A stretch of DNA of 64,000 bases from Pseudobutyrivibrio xylanivorans. GTDB taxonomy: Bacteria > Bacillota > Clostridia > Lachnospirales > Lachnospiraceae. The stretch spans positions 496,001-560,000 of the forward strand of contig NZ_VTVE01000002.1 of the NCBI RefSeq assembly GCF_010906925.1, written 5' to 3'. Made by a program: the position numbers and the translations under genes. Positions 38,758-46,098 of this stretch are shown here, in pieces (within the stretch, counting starts at the first letter, position 1; each line of letters begins with the position of its first letter). Below the pieces are notes generated by a model, which ran no database searches, had not been told where the DNA came from, and saw only the letters and a list, made by a program, of their open reading frames with translations.

Positions 38758-38799
38758 ATAATTAATAAAATTCAAAAAGTAAATATGGCACATAGTAAT

Positions 38800-38815
38800 A
38801 GTTATGTGCATAACC
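38800..38815. promoter_or_regulatory. LacI-family operator 2
   Basis: AGTTATGTGCATAACC, matching operator 1 at 12 of 16 positions with the same half-site GTTAT/ATAAC, downstream of the regulator gene. Confidence 0.65.
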
Positions 38816-38819
38816 TTTG

Positions 38820-38847
38820 ACCCAAGCAAATGCTTGGGTTAATTTTT
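38820..38847 (+). terminator. Terminator of the lacI-type gene
   Basis: ACCCAAGCA (38820-38828) pairs with TGCTTGGGT (38831-38839), followed by TAATTTTT. It lies between operators 2 and 3. Confidence 0.8.
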
Positions 38848-38855
38848 AGTTACAA

Positions 38856-38871
38856 GGTTATTCGTATAACT
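38856..38871. promoter_or_regulatory. LacI-family operator 3
   Basis: GGTTATTCGTATAACT, whose right half GTATAACT is identical to that of operator 1, 13 bp before the second GH13 start. It contains a TATAAC that could be a -10 box, but no good -35 is seen. Confidence 0.7.
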
Positions 38872-38884
38872 AAAGGAGGACTAA

Positions 38885-40552
38885 ATGGAAAAGGCTTGGT
38901 GGAAAGAAAGTGTTATATACCAAATTTACCCTAGATCATTTTGTGATTCTAATGGTGATGGTGTTGGTGATTTAAATGGTATTAGAAGTAAGCTTGATTA
39001 TTTACAGAAGCTAGGAATAAATGTGATTTGGCTCAGCCCAATTTACAAGTCACCTAATGATGATAATGGTTATGATATATCAGATTATCAGGATATTATG
39101 GATGATTTTGGAACCATGGAAGATTTTGACGCTGTCTTAAAAGAGGCTCACGAACATGGAATAAAAATCGTAATGGACTTGGTAGTTAATCATACTTCTG
39201 ATGAACATAAATGGTTTGTGGAAAGCAGATCTTCAAAGGATAATCCTAAAAGAGATTACTACATCTGGAGAGAACCAAAAAATGGTAAGGAGCCAAACAA
39301 TTGGGGTTCATGTTTCTCCGGTTCTGCTTGGGAATATGATGAAAAAACAAATATGTACTATCTTCACTGCTTTTCAAAAAAGCAACCTGATTTGAATTGG
39401 GACAATGAAAAAGTCAGGGATGAAGTATTTAGCATGATGGACTGGTGGTGCAAAAAAGGTATCGATGGATTCAGAATGGATGTAATTTCCATGATATCAA
39501 AGGTGCCAGGTCTTCCAGATGGAAACCAGTCAAAAGGTGCTCTTTATGGAGACTTGTCAAATACTACAAATGGTCCAAAGGTACATGATTATTTGCAGGA
39601 AATGAGAAAGCGAGTGCTTTCAAAATATGACCTGATTACAGTTGGCGAATGCGCGGGAGTCACAATAGATGAAGCAAAAAAATATGCAAATATAGATGGT
39701 TCAGAGCTTAACATGGTTTTCCAGTTTGAGCATACTAGCTTAGATTATGAAAATGGCGGCAAGTGGACTACAAAGAGATTTAACTTACCTGAGCTTAAAG
39801 AAAATTTGAGCAAATGGCAGTATGAGCTAGAAGGAAAGGCTTGGAATTCACTTTATTGGGATAATCACGATCAGCCTAGAATTGTATCTCGCCTAGGAGA
39901 TGATTCTTCTTTATCAGCTAAATGTATAGCAACAGTTCTTCACATGATGAAAGGTACACCTTATATCTATCAAGGAGAAGAACTTGGAATGACAAACTAT
40001 CCATTTAGGACAATAGACGATTGTAGGGATATCGAAATTCTAAATGCATACAAAGAATTAGTAGGCGGCGGATACATGACAGCTGAAGAGCTGATGAAAG
40101 GTGTTAGAGCAAAGGGTCGTGACAATGCAAGAACTCCAATGCAATGGGATAAAAGTCATGAAGCAGGATTTACAACAGGAACACCTTGGATAAAGGTTAA
40201 TCCAAACTACACTTTTATCAATGCCAAAGACGAGTTGGCTGATGAATACTCAGTGTTTTATTTTTACCAGAAACTAATCGGGCTTCGAAGAAAGAGTGAT
40301 TGGTCGGAAGTAATTGTCTACGGCGACTACGAGCTTTTAGACAAGGATGACGAAAATGTATTTTCATATACCAGAAGCTATGGGGATAGAAAGCTTCTAG
40401 TTATTTGTAATCTAAGTGACAGAATAATTGATTACACTCTTCCACTTGATGTAAAAGAAAAGGCCTGTCTGATTAGCAATTACGAGTCAAGTGAACTATC
40501 AGATGAGATGTTTCTTCGTCAGTGGTTTGCAGGAGTATGGGAGATTGAATAA
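38885..40552 (+). CDS. GH13 alpha-glucosidase / oligo-1,6-glucosidase
   Basis: A 555-residue cytosolic GH13 enzyme, homologous to but clearly distinct from the one at 35988. Catalytic blocks: VVNHTSDEH, GFRMDVI (nucleophile Asp), VGECAGV (acid/base Glu) and WDNHDQPR. The Val after the catalytic Asp is characteristic of alpha-1,6-acting enzymes in this subgroup, which is an inference from family knowledge. It starts a plus-strand operon with the binding protein and permeases. Confidence 0.92.
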   Translation: MEKAWWKESVIYQIYPRSFCDSNGDGVGDLNGIRSKLDYLQKLGINVIWLSPIYKSPNDDNGYDISDYQDIMDDFGTMEDFDAVLKEAHEHGIKIVMDLVVNHTSDEHKWFVESRSSKDNPKRDYYIWREPKNGKEPNNWGSCFSGSAWEYDEKTNMYYLHCFSKKQPDLNWDNEKVRDEVFSMMDWWCKKGIDGFRMDVISMISKVPGLPDGNQSKGALYGDLSNTTNGPKVHDYLQEMRKRVLSKYDLITVGECAGVTIDEAKKYANIDGSELNMVFQFEHTSLDYENGGKWTTKRFNLPELKENLSKWQYELEGKAWNSLYWDNHDQPRIVSRLGDDSSLSAKCIATVLHMMKGTPYIYQGEELGMTNYPFRTIDDCRDIEILNAYKELVGGGYMTAEELMKGVRAKGRDNARTPMQWDKSHEAGFTTGTPWIKVNPNYTFINAKDELADEYSVFYFYQKLIGLRRKSDWSEVIVYGDYELLDKDDENVFSYTRSYGDRKLLVICNLSDRIIDYTLPLDVKEKACLISNYESSELSDEMFLRQWFAGVWEIE

Positions 40553-40606
40553 TAGGTACCAATGAGCAAAAGCTCTAAAAATAAAAAATGAAGGAGAGGT
40601 ATTGGT

Positions 40607-41899
40607 ATGAAAGAGAGATTATTATCACTGTTATTAGTTGGACTAATGGGGGCCAGCTTAGTAGGTTGCGGAGGGGCAACTGAAGGCGGTACTGCAGGAG
40701 GTGACACAGGAAAAACAATCCGATTAGTCAACGGAAAAATCGAGGTAGATTCTCAGTTAAAGAAGCTTGCCGAGATGTATGAAAAAGAGACTGGTGTACA
40801 TGTGGAAATCGAATCTATGGGAGGAGGAATCGATATCCAGGGTGAATTAAAAGCTTATTACCAGTCAGACAACATGCCAGATATTTTTGTATGTGGCGGT
40901 GCAGCAGATTTTGATAACTGGGATGGATTACTTCAGGATATGTCTGACCAGGAATGGGTACAAGACACTGATGCAGCATTTACAAGTGATGAGGGCGTAG
41001 TTGGTTTCCCTTACACAACAGAAGCAGTTGGTCTTGCCTATAATGCAGATATATTAGCTAAAGCAGGGGTAGATCCAGCATCTATTACAGGTCCAGAGTC
41101 AATGAGACAGGCATTTGAAACAATCGACTCAAAGAAGGATGAACTTGGACTTACAGCAGTAATTGGTTACTTCGCAGAGCCTGTAAATCTCTATTGGTCT
41201 ACAGGAAATCATCTTTTTGGAACATATCTTGATTCTGGACTTGATAGAGAAGACAGAACATATATCGATATGTTAAGTGACGGTGGAAAGATTGATGATG
41301 AAAGATTTGCTGCTTTCGCAGACATGGTAGAGCTTTTCAATGAATATTCTGATCAGTCACTTTTAGTATCAGGTACTTATGACCAGCAGATTCTCAATTT
41401 TGCTTCAGGAAAATATGCATTCGTAACACAGGGTTCTTGGATTGGCGCAACAATGACTGGTGATGATGCAGATGCTTATGCAGAAGCTCACAATTTTGAA
41501 TGTGGAATGATTCCTTATGCATTTGAAGAAGGAATGGACACTATTCTTACAAATTCACCTTCATGGTGGGCAGTTTACAAGGATGGTAATGTAGCTGAGG
41601 CTGAGGCATTCTTACAGTGGATGGCAGGCGAAGAAGCACAGGAAGTTCTTGTAATGGAAGCTGGATTTATCAGCCCATACAAGTCATGCAAATTTGTTGC
41701 TAACGACCCATTTGCAGGCACAATCAGTAGCTATACTTTAGCAGGTAAAACATCAGCTTGGCACTGGCTTGAAATGACAGATGGATATTCACAGAACTAT
41801 ACAGGTCAGGTATTTGCTGATTTTGCATCAGGTACACTCAGTAAGGATGAATTTATTGAAACATTCAAGCAGGTAACTGAAAACGCATATGCTCAGTAA
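40607..41899 (+). CDS. Sugar ABC transporter substrate-binding lipoprotein
   Basis: A 430-residue extracellular binding protein of the MalE/MsmE class (SBP family 1). The signal MKERLLSLLLVGLMGASLVGC ends at lipidated Cys21, followed by a Gly/Thr-rich linker. The core includes YEKETGVHVEIES, GSWIGATMTG and WMAGEEAQEVL. The likely ligands are alpha-glucosides such as isomaltose or maltodextrin, inferred from the GH13 neighbours. Confidence 0.9.
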   Translation: MKERLLSLLLVGLMGASLVGCGGATEGGTAGGDTGKTIRLVNGKIEVDSQLKKLAEMYEKETGVHVEIESMGGGIDIQGELKAYYQSDNMPDIFVCGGAADFDNWDGLLQDMSDQEWVQDTDAAFTSDEGVVGFPYTTEAVGLAYNADILAKAGVDPASITGPESMRQAFETIDSKKDELGLTAVIGYFAEPVNLYWSTGNHLFGTYLDSGLDREDRTYIDMLSDGGKIDDERFAAFADMVELFNEYSDQSLLVSGTYDQQILNFASGKYAFVTQGSWIGATMTGDDADAYAEAHNFECGMIPYAFEEGMDTILTNSPSWWAVYKDGNVAEAEAFLQWMAGEEAQEVLVMEAGFISPYKSCKFVANDPFAGTISSYTLAGKTSAWHWLEMTDGYSQNYTGQVFADFASGTLSKDEFIETFKQVTENAYAQ

Positions 41900-41910
41900 A
41901 TAAAACCTAT

Positions 41911-41943
41911 GAGATGGAAAGCATGAAAACGGCTTTCCATCTC
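41911..41943 (+). promoter_or_regulatory. Intercistronic hairpin between binding protein and permease genes
   Basis: GAGATGGAAAGC (41911-41922) pairs perfectly with GCTTTCCATCTC (41932-41943), 12 bp with a 9-nt loop. The short tail ATATTGAATTT is a weak T run, so the stem probably acts as a partial terminator or 3' stabiliser that raises binding-protein expression over the permeases. Confidence 0.7.
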
Positions 41944-41970
41944 ATATTGAATTTCGTGGGGGATAATGGC

Positions 41971-43029
41971 ATGAATAAAGATAATAAAAAACCTCTGTCA
42001 TTAGTTTTACTAGCGGCGGGCTGCTTTGGAATTATCTCAGCTCTAATAATGGACATAATGGGAGCTGACAATACATTTAGAGGAGAGCTATTGATAGTTG
42101 GAGTTATAGCTTTTCTGGGGGGATTATATATTTATCCAACGCAAAAGTATCATAAAGGAATTATAAATTTCATTTTCTTATTTCCACTTTTGTTTTGCTT
42201 TGTTGTGACAGTAATCATTCCATTTGGATTAGGACTTTTTTACTCTACAACAGATTGGAATGGAATTAGGTTAACAAGATTCGTAGGGCTTGATAATTAC
42301 AAGGCTATGTTTACAGAGATAAGTTTCCTATGGTCACTTATCATAACAGTTCTTTTTGTAGTGATTAATATGATAGCTGTAAATGTTATTGGCCTTGCAC
42401 TTGCTGTACTTTGCACCAGCAAAATAAAAGGCGTGGGATTTTTTAGAGCCGCATATTTTATACCAAATTTAATAGGTGGCATTGTTCTTGGTTATATTTG
42501 GCAGTTTGTGTTTAACAATGTTGTTTTAAATTGGACCCTTCAATTATTTGAATACAATAGCTCAATGCTTTCAAAATATAACACAGCATTTTTAGCCATT
42601 GTCATTGTATATATATGGCAATATGCAGGATACATAATGATGATTTATATTACGGGACTTACTACTGTCCCATCAGATGTAATCGAGGCAGCATCAATTG
42701 ATGGAGCAACTTCTGTGCAGACATTCTTTAAAATAAAGCTTCCAATGATTGCATCTACAATAACTATATGTACATTCCTTACATTACAATCTGCATTCAA
42801 GCAGTTTGATGTAAACATGGCACTTACTAATGGAACAGGCTCAGTAAATTTCATGGGACAATATCTGACAAATGGAACACAGATGCTTGCTCTTAATATT
42901 TACAATACAGCCATTACAAAAAATAGCTATGCCCTAGGTCAGGCCAAGGCAGTGCTATTCTTCATCATTCTTTCAATAGTTTCAATAATTCAAGTAAGAG
43001 TATCAAATAAGAGGGAGGTGGAGATGTAA
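41971..43029 (+). CDS. Sugar ABC transporter permease, MalF-like
   Basis: A 352-residue permease with about eight hydrophobic helices. The EAA motif region is VPSDVIEAASIDGATSVQTFFKIKLPMI. The open frame extends back to 41914, but that would overlap the intercistronic hairpin; the ATG at 41971 follows GGGGG by eight bases and is preferred. It overlaps the MalG-like gene by one base (TAATG). Confidence 0.88.
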   Translation: MNKDNKKPLSLVLLAAGCFGIISALIMDIMGADNTFRGELLIVGVIAFLGGLYIYPTQKYHKGIINFIFLFPLLFCFVVTVIIPFGLGLFYSTTDWNGIRLTRFVGLDNYKAMFTEISFLWSLIITVLFVVINMIAVNVIGLALAVLCTSKIKGVGFFRAAYFIPNLIGGIVLGYIWQFVFNNVVLNWTLQLFEYNSSMLSKYNTAFLAIVIVYIWQYAGYIMMIYITGLTTVPSDVIEAASIDGATSVQTFFKIKLPMIASTITICTFLTLQSAFKQFDVNMALTNGTGSVNFMGQYLTNGTQMLALNIYNTAITKNSYALGQAKAVLFFIILSIVSIIQVRVSNKREVEM

Positions 43030-43895
43030 TGGTAAAAAAATTAACAGTATTGGACCTGATAATAAGAATAGTTGTAATTATCATTGCAATCTTAGTTATA
43101 TTTCCATTTTTCCTTATAGTTATAAATGTATTTAGAAATGTAAATGATATAGTTAGCAATCCTGTAAGCCTTGCAAATATGTCATTTGAAAAGTTAATAA
43201 ACAACCTGACCTCGGTAATTAATAATACCAATTTTAGCTTTTGGTCAGCTTTTGCAACATCCGCTATTGTAACAGTGTTTTCCCTTGTTTTACTTGCACT
43301 GTTTGGTGGAATGGCAGCTTGGGTAATCTGTAGAAATAAAACAAAATGGTCTGCGCTTATTTACATGGTTTTTATTGCATCAATGATTATCCCATTCCAG
43401 GTTGTAATGCTTCCGCTAATTTCTACATTTAGAGATGTAGGAAAATTTCTTGAAATCACAATGCTTCAATCCTTCCCTGGCATTGTATTTGCTTACCTTG
43501 GTTTCGGCGGGGCAATGACAGTTTTTATCTTAAATGGATTTATTAAAACAATTCCATTTGAGCTGGAAGAAGCTGCCTCCATCGATGGTTGTTCACCAGA
43601 GGGAATTTATTTTAGAATCATTCTTCCACTGCTTAAGCCACCAATTGTTACGGTGACAATATTAAATGGTATGTGGATATGGAACGATTATCTTCTTCCA
43701 TCACTGATGCTTGGTCACAATGGAAAGGTAAAAACACTTCCTGTGGCAGTACAGGCATTTATTGGCTCCTATGTAAAACAGTGGGATTTGATACTTACAG
43801 CAGCATTTCTTGCAATCATCCCAATGATTATTCTGTTCTTATTTGCACAAAAGCAAATTATGGGTGGTCTTGTTGATGGAGCAATTAAATCCTAG
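43029..43895 (+). CDS. Sugar ABC transporter permease, MalG-like
   Basis: A 288-residue permease with six membrane helices. The EAA loop is TIPFELEEAASIDGCSPEGIYFRIILPLLKPP, split here for length: it begins at about residue 177. No ATPase gene follows; the next gene is under its own riboswitch. The ABC complex must therefore use a shared MsmK/MalK-type ATPase encoded elsewhere. Confidence 0.9.
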   Translation: MVKKLTVLDLIIRIVVIIIAILVIFPFFLIVINVFRNVNDIVSNPVSLANMSFEKLINNLTSVINNTNFSFWSAFATSAIVTVFSLVLLALFGGMAAWVICRNKTKWSALIYMVFIASMIIPFQVVMLPLISTFRDVGKFLEITMLQSFPGIVFAYLGFGGAMTVFILNGFIKTIPFELEEAASIDGCSPEGIYFRIILPLLKPPIVTVTILNGMWIWNDYLLPSLMLGHNGKVKTLPVAVQAFIGSYVKQWDLILTAAFLAIIPMIILFLFAQKQIMGGLVDGAIKS

Positions 43896-43897
43896 TA

Positions 43898-43926
43898 TTG
43901 CATATTGCGAGATAATTTAGTATATT
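43898..43926 (+). promoter_or_regulatory. Promoter of the mntP riboswitch transcript
   Basis: TTGCAT (43898-43903) and TATATT (43921-43926) with a 17-bp spacer; the predicted start of transcription is right before the aptamer. Confidence 0.8.
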
Positions 43927-43934
43927 GTATACAT

Positions 43935-44028
43935 CTCGTGAGGGAGTAGCTAGCGTATTTTGATACGTTGCTTGTCAACAGACTCGGTTTTTATAACCTG
44001 GCAATCATTAAATAGTGAGACTCACGTG
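43935..44028 (+). ncRNA. yybP-ykoY manganese riboswitch aptamer
   Basis: The conserved elements of the yybP-ykoY class are present: P1 made of CGTGAG (43937-43942) and CTCACG (44021-44026), the L1 sequence GGGAGTAG (43942-43949), and the matching L3 sequence GTGAGAC (44015-44021), where the Mn2+ site forms between the docked loops. It lies directly ahead of the Mn2+ exporter gene mntP, the commonest target of this riboswitch. Confidence 0.88.
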
Positions 44029-44058
44029 TAACCTTTGGTTGCACGTGGGTCTTTTTTG
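44020..44058 (+). terminator. Riboswitch-controlled terminator
   Basis: ACTCACGTGTAACC (44020-44033) pairs with GGTTGCACGTGGGT (44037-44050), 14 bp with a 3-nt loop, followed by CTTTTTTGG. The 5' arm includes the 3' strand of aptamer helix P1, so Mn2+-stabilised P1 and the terminator are mutually exclusive. This predicts expression switched on by Mn2+. Confidence 0.88.
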
Positions 44059-44087
44059 GTATGAAAGGAAATGTATAAGGAGACAAA

Positions 44088-44678
44088 ATGACAGTATTTG
44101 ATATTTTCTTGTTCGGAGTTGGATTATCTATGGATGCTTTTGCAGTAGCTATTTGCAAGGGACTTGCCATGAAAAAAGTAAACAAAAAGCAATGTTTTTT
44201 GATTGCTTTATTCTTCGGAGGCTTTCAGGCCTTGATGCCGTTACTAGGGTTTATTCTTGGGAACACATTTGCAAAGATGATTGTTGCTTATGACCACTGG
44301 GTTGCATTTATTTTGCTTCTCTATGTTGGCGGTAAAATGATAGTGGAAGCTATTGGAGAATGGAAGGATAAAGACTGTGCTACAGAAATGGATCCACCAC
44401 TTGATTTAAAGGAGCTTACTTTACTTGCAATTGCAACTAGCATAGATGCTCTTGCTTGTGGAATTACATTTTCTTTCTATGACGGATTCAATATAATAAG
44501 AGCTATAGCAATCATAGGTGCCACAACATTTGCAATATCAACAGGTGGCGTTTATGTTGGAAATATATTTGGAAGTAAGTTTAAGGCAAAAGCTCAGCTA
44601 GTAGGTGGAGGGATTTTGATTTTCCTTGGCGTTAAAATTTTGCTTGAACATACAATGGGAATTACACTTGGATTTTAG
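44088..44678 (+). CDS. mntP: Manganese exporter MntP
   Basis: A 196-residue six-helix membrane protein that exports excess Mn2+. The family's acidic helices are clear: GVGLSMDAFAVAICKG in the first half and ATSIDALACGITFSF in the second, the two internal repeats of MntP. The riboswitch in its leader supports the function. AAGGAG precedes the ATG; the next gene follows after 9 bp. Confidence 0.95.
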   Translation: MTVFDIFLFGVGLSMDAFAVAICKGLAMKKVNKKQCFLIALFFGGFQALMPLLGFILGNTFAKMIVAYDHWVAFILLLYVGGKMIVEAIGEWKDKDCATEMDPPLDLKELTLLAIATSIDALACGITFSFYDGFNIIRAIAIIGATTFAISTGGVYVGNIFGSKFKAKAQLVGGGILIFLGVKILLEHTMGITLGF

Positions 44679-44687
44679 GAGGATATT

Positions 44688-45668
44688 ATGGTTACATTTT
44701 TTTCAACAATACCAGGGGCATTGATACTTCTGTTGGTAGGTTTTGTATTTTTGATTAAGGGTGCTGACTTTTTTGTAGAAGGAGCATCTGCAGTTGCTAA
44801 AAAGCTTCATGTGCCAGCTCTTGTTATCGGTATGACAATCGTAGCCATGGGTACTTCTCTTCCAGAGCTTTCTGTATCTGTTACAGCTTCCATTGCCGGA
44901 AGCAACCAGTTAGCTATAGGAAATGTTGTTGGTTCTAATATTTTCAATCTTATGGTTGTGCTTGGTAGCTGTGCATTGTTCTCAGCTCTTGATGTAGCAG
45001 ATGACACAATAAAGAAGGATTTTCCATTTTCTGTTGGCTGTGTGATAGCCCTTGTAGCTATGGGACTTATTGGTCATTCAGTAGGACATATTGATGGCAT
45101 AATTCTTTTAGTTGCTTTTGCATATTTCTTGTACAGCATGCTTAAGGCAGCAAAGAAATCTCGCAAGGAAGCAGCAGAAAATGATGAAGAGGCAGAAATA
45201 GTAGACATTCCTGTATGGAGATGTATTGTTTATATTATTGGTGGTGCTGTAGCTATTAAGTTTGGTGGAGACTGGGTTGTTAGCTCATGCTCTACTCTTG
45301 CTCTTAAGTTTGGCATGTCAGAGACACTTGTTGGTCTTACAATTGTGGCCCTTGGCACATCCCTTCCAGAACTTGTAACATCTGTTGTTGCAGCTAGGAA
45401 AAATGAGCTTGATATGGCTATAGGAAATGTTGTTGGTTCGAATGTATTTAATGTCTTACTGATTCTTGGAACAGCAGCTGCCATCTCTCCTATGAATTAC
45501 CTTACAGTAAATGCAATTGATGCATTTATTCTTATTGCATTTTCAGCGATTGTATGGATTATTTGTGCTAAAAAGAAAAAGCTTACTCGCCCACATGGTA
45601 TTTTGATGTTGGCTCTTTATGTTGCTTATTTAATTTATATCATCATAAGAGACGGCGGTGTAGCATAA
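44688..45668 (+). CDS. CaCA family sodium/calcium-type antiporter
   Basis: A 326-residue membrane antiporter of the YrbG subgroup. The two alpha repeats are nearly symmetrical: MGTSLPELSVSVTAS plus GNVVGSNIFNLMVVLG, and LGTSLPELVTSVVAA plus GNVVGSNVFNVLLILG. It starts 9 bp after mntP with AGGAGG and so should share the Mn2+ riboswitch, suggesting it may also move Mn2+ or adjust cation balance (inference). Confidence 0.92.
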   Translation: MVTFFSTIPGALILLLVGFVFLIKGADFFVEGASAVAKKLHVPALVIGMTIVAMGTSLPELSVSVTASIAGSNQLAIGNVVGSNIFNLMVVLGSCALFSALDVADDTIKKDFPFSVGCVIALVAMGLIGHSVGHIDGIILLVAFAYFLYSMLKAAKKSRKEAAENDEEAEIVDIPVWRCIVYIIGGAVAIKFGGDWVVSSCSTLALKFGMSETLVGLTIVALGTSLPELVTSVVAARKNELDMAIGNVVGSNVFNVLLILGTAAAISPMNYLTVNAIDAFILIAFSAIVWIICAKKKKLTRPHGILMLALYVAYLIYIIIRDGGVA

Positions 45669-45731
45669 AACCGGCACTTGTGTTAAAATCAAAAGGTTTA
45701 AAGGGGAATTTTGAAAAAGGGAGGTAGTCTA

Positions 45732-46088
45732 ATGGGTATTTTTGATGATCTTTCAGATAGAATTGCACATACTACTAACGATATTGGTAAGTTTGCTCAG
45801 AATGCTTCTGATATGACTAAGCTTCAGTATGACAAAAAGGTCAAGGAAGCTGAGCTTCTTAAGCTATACGAAAAGCTAGGCAAAAAATATTACGAAGAAC
45901 ATAAGGATGAAAACATGGATGAGGTGAAAGAAATCACTGCTGTCATCCTTAGAATAAAAGAATTAAATGATGATATCATGTCACTTAAGGGAGGCACAGC
46001 CTGTCCTAAGTGTGGCGCTTTAGTCAAAAGCGGCTCCAAGTACTGCAGTGCTTGTGGGGAAAAAATAGACGATTATTTTGAAGATTAG
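45732..46088 (+). CDS. Small coiled-coil protein with C-terminal zinc ribbon
   Basis: A 118-residue cytosolic protein: a helical segment (KLQYDKKVKEAELLKLYEKLGKKYYEE and beyond) and a C-terminal zinc ribbon with CPKC and CSAC. The ATG at 45732 follows GGGAGG; a GTG/TTG-type upstream extension to 45711 is less likely. Similar proteins occur in many Lachnospiraceae with unknown function. It ends 10 bp before metG and may be co-expressed. Confidence 0.75.
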   Translation: MGIFDDLSDRIAHTTNDIGKFAQNASDMTKLQYDKKVKEAELLKLYEKLGKKYYEEHKDENMDEVKEITAVILRIKELNDDIMSLKGGTACPKCGALVKSGSKYCSACGEKIDDYFED

Positions 46089-46098
46089 GAGTTTAAAA

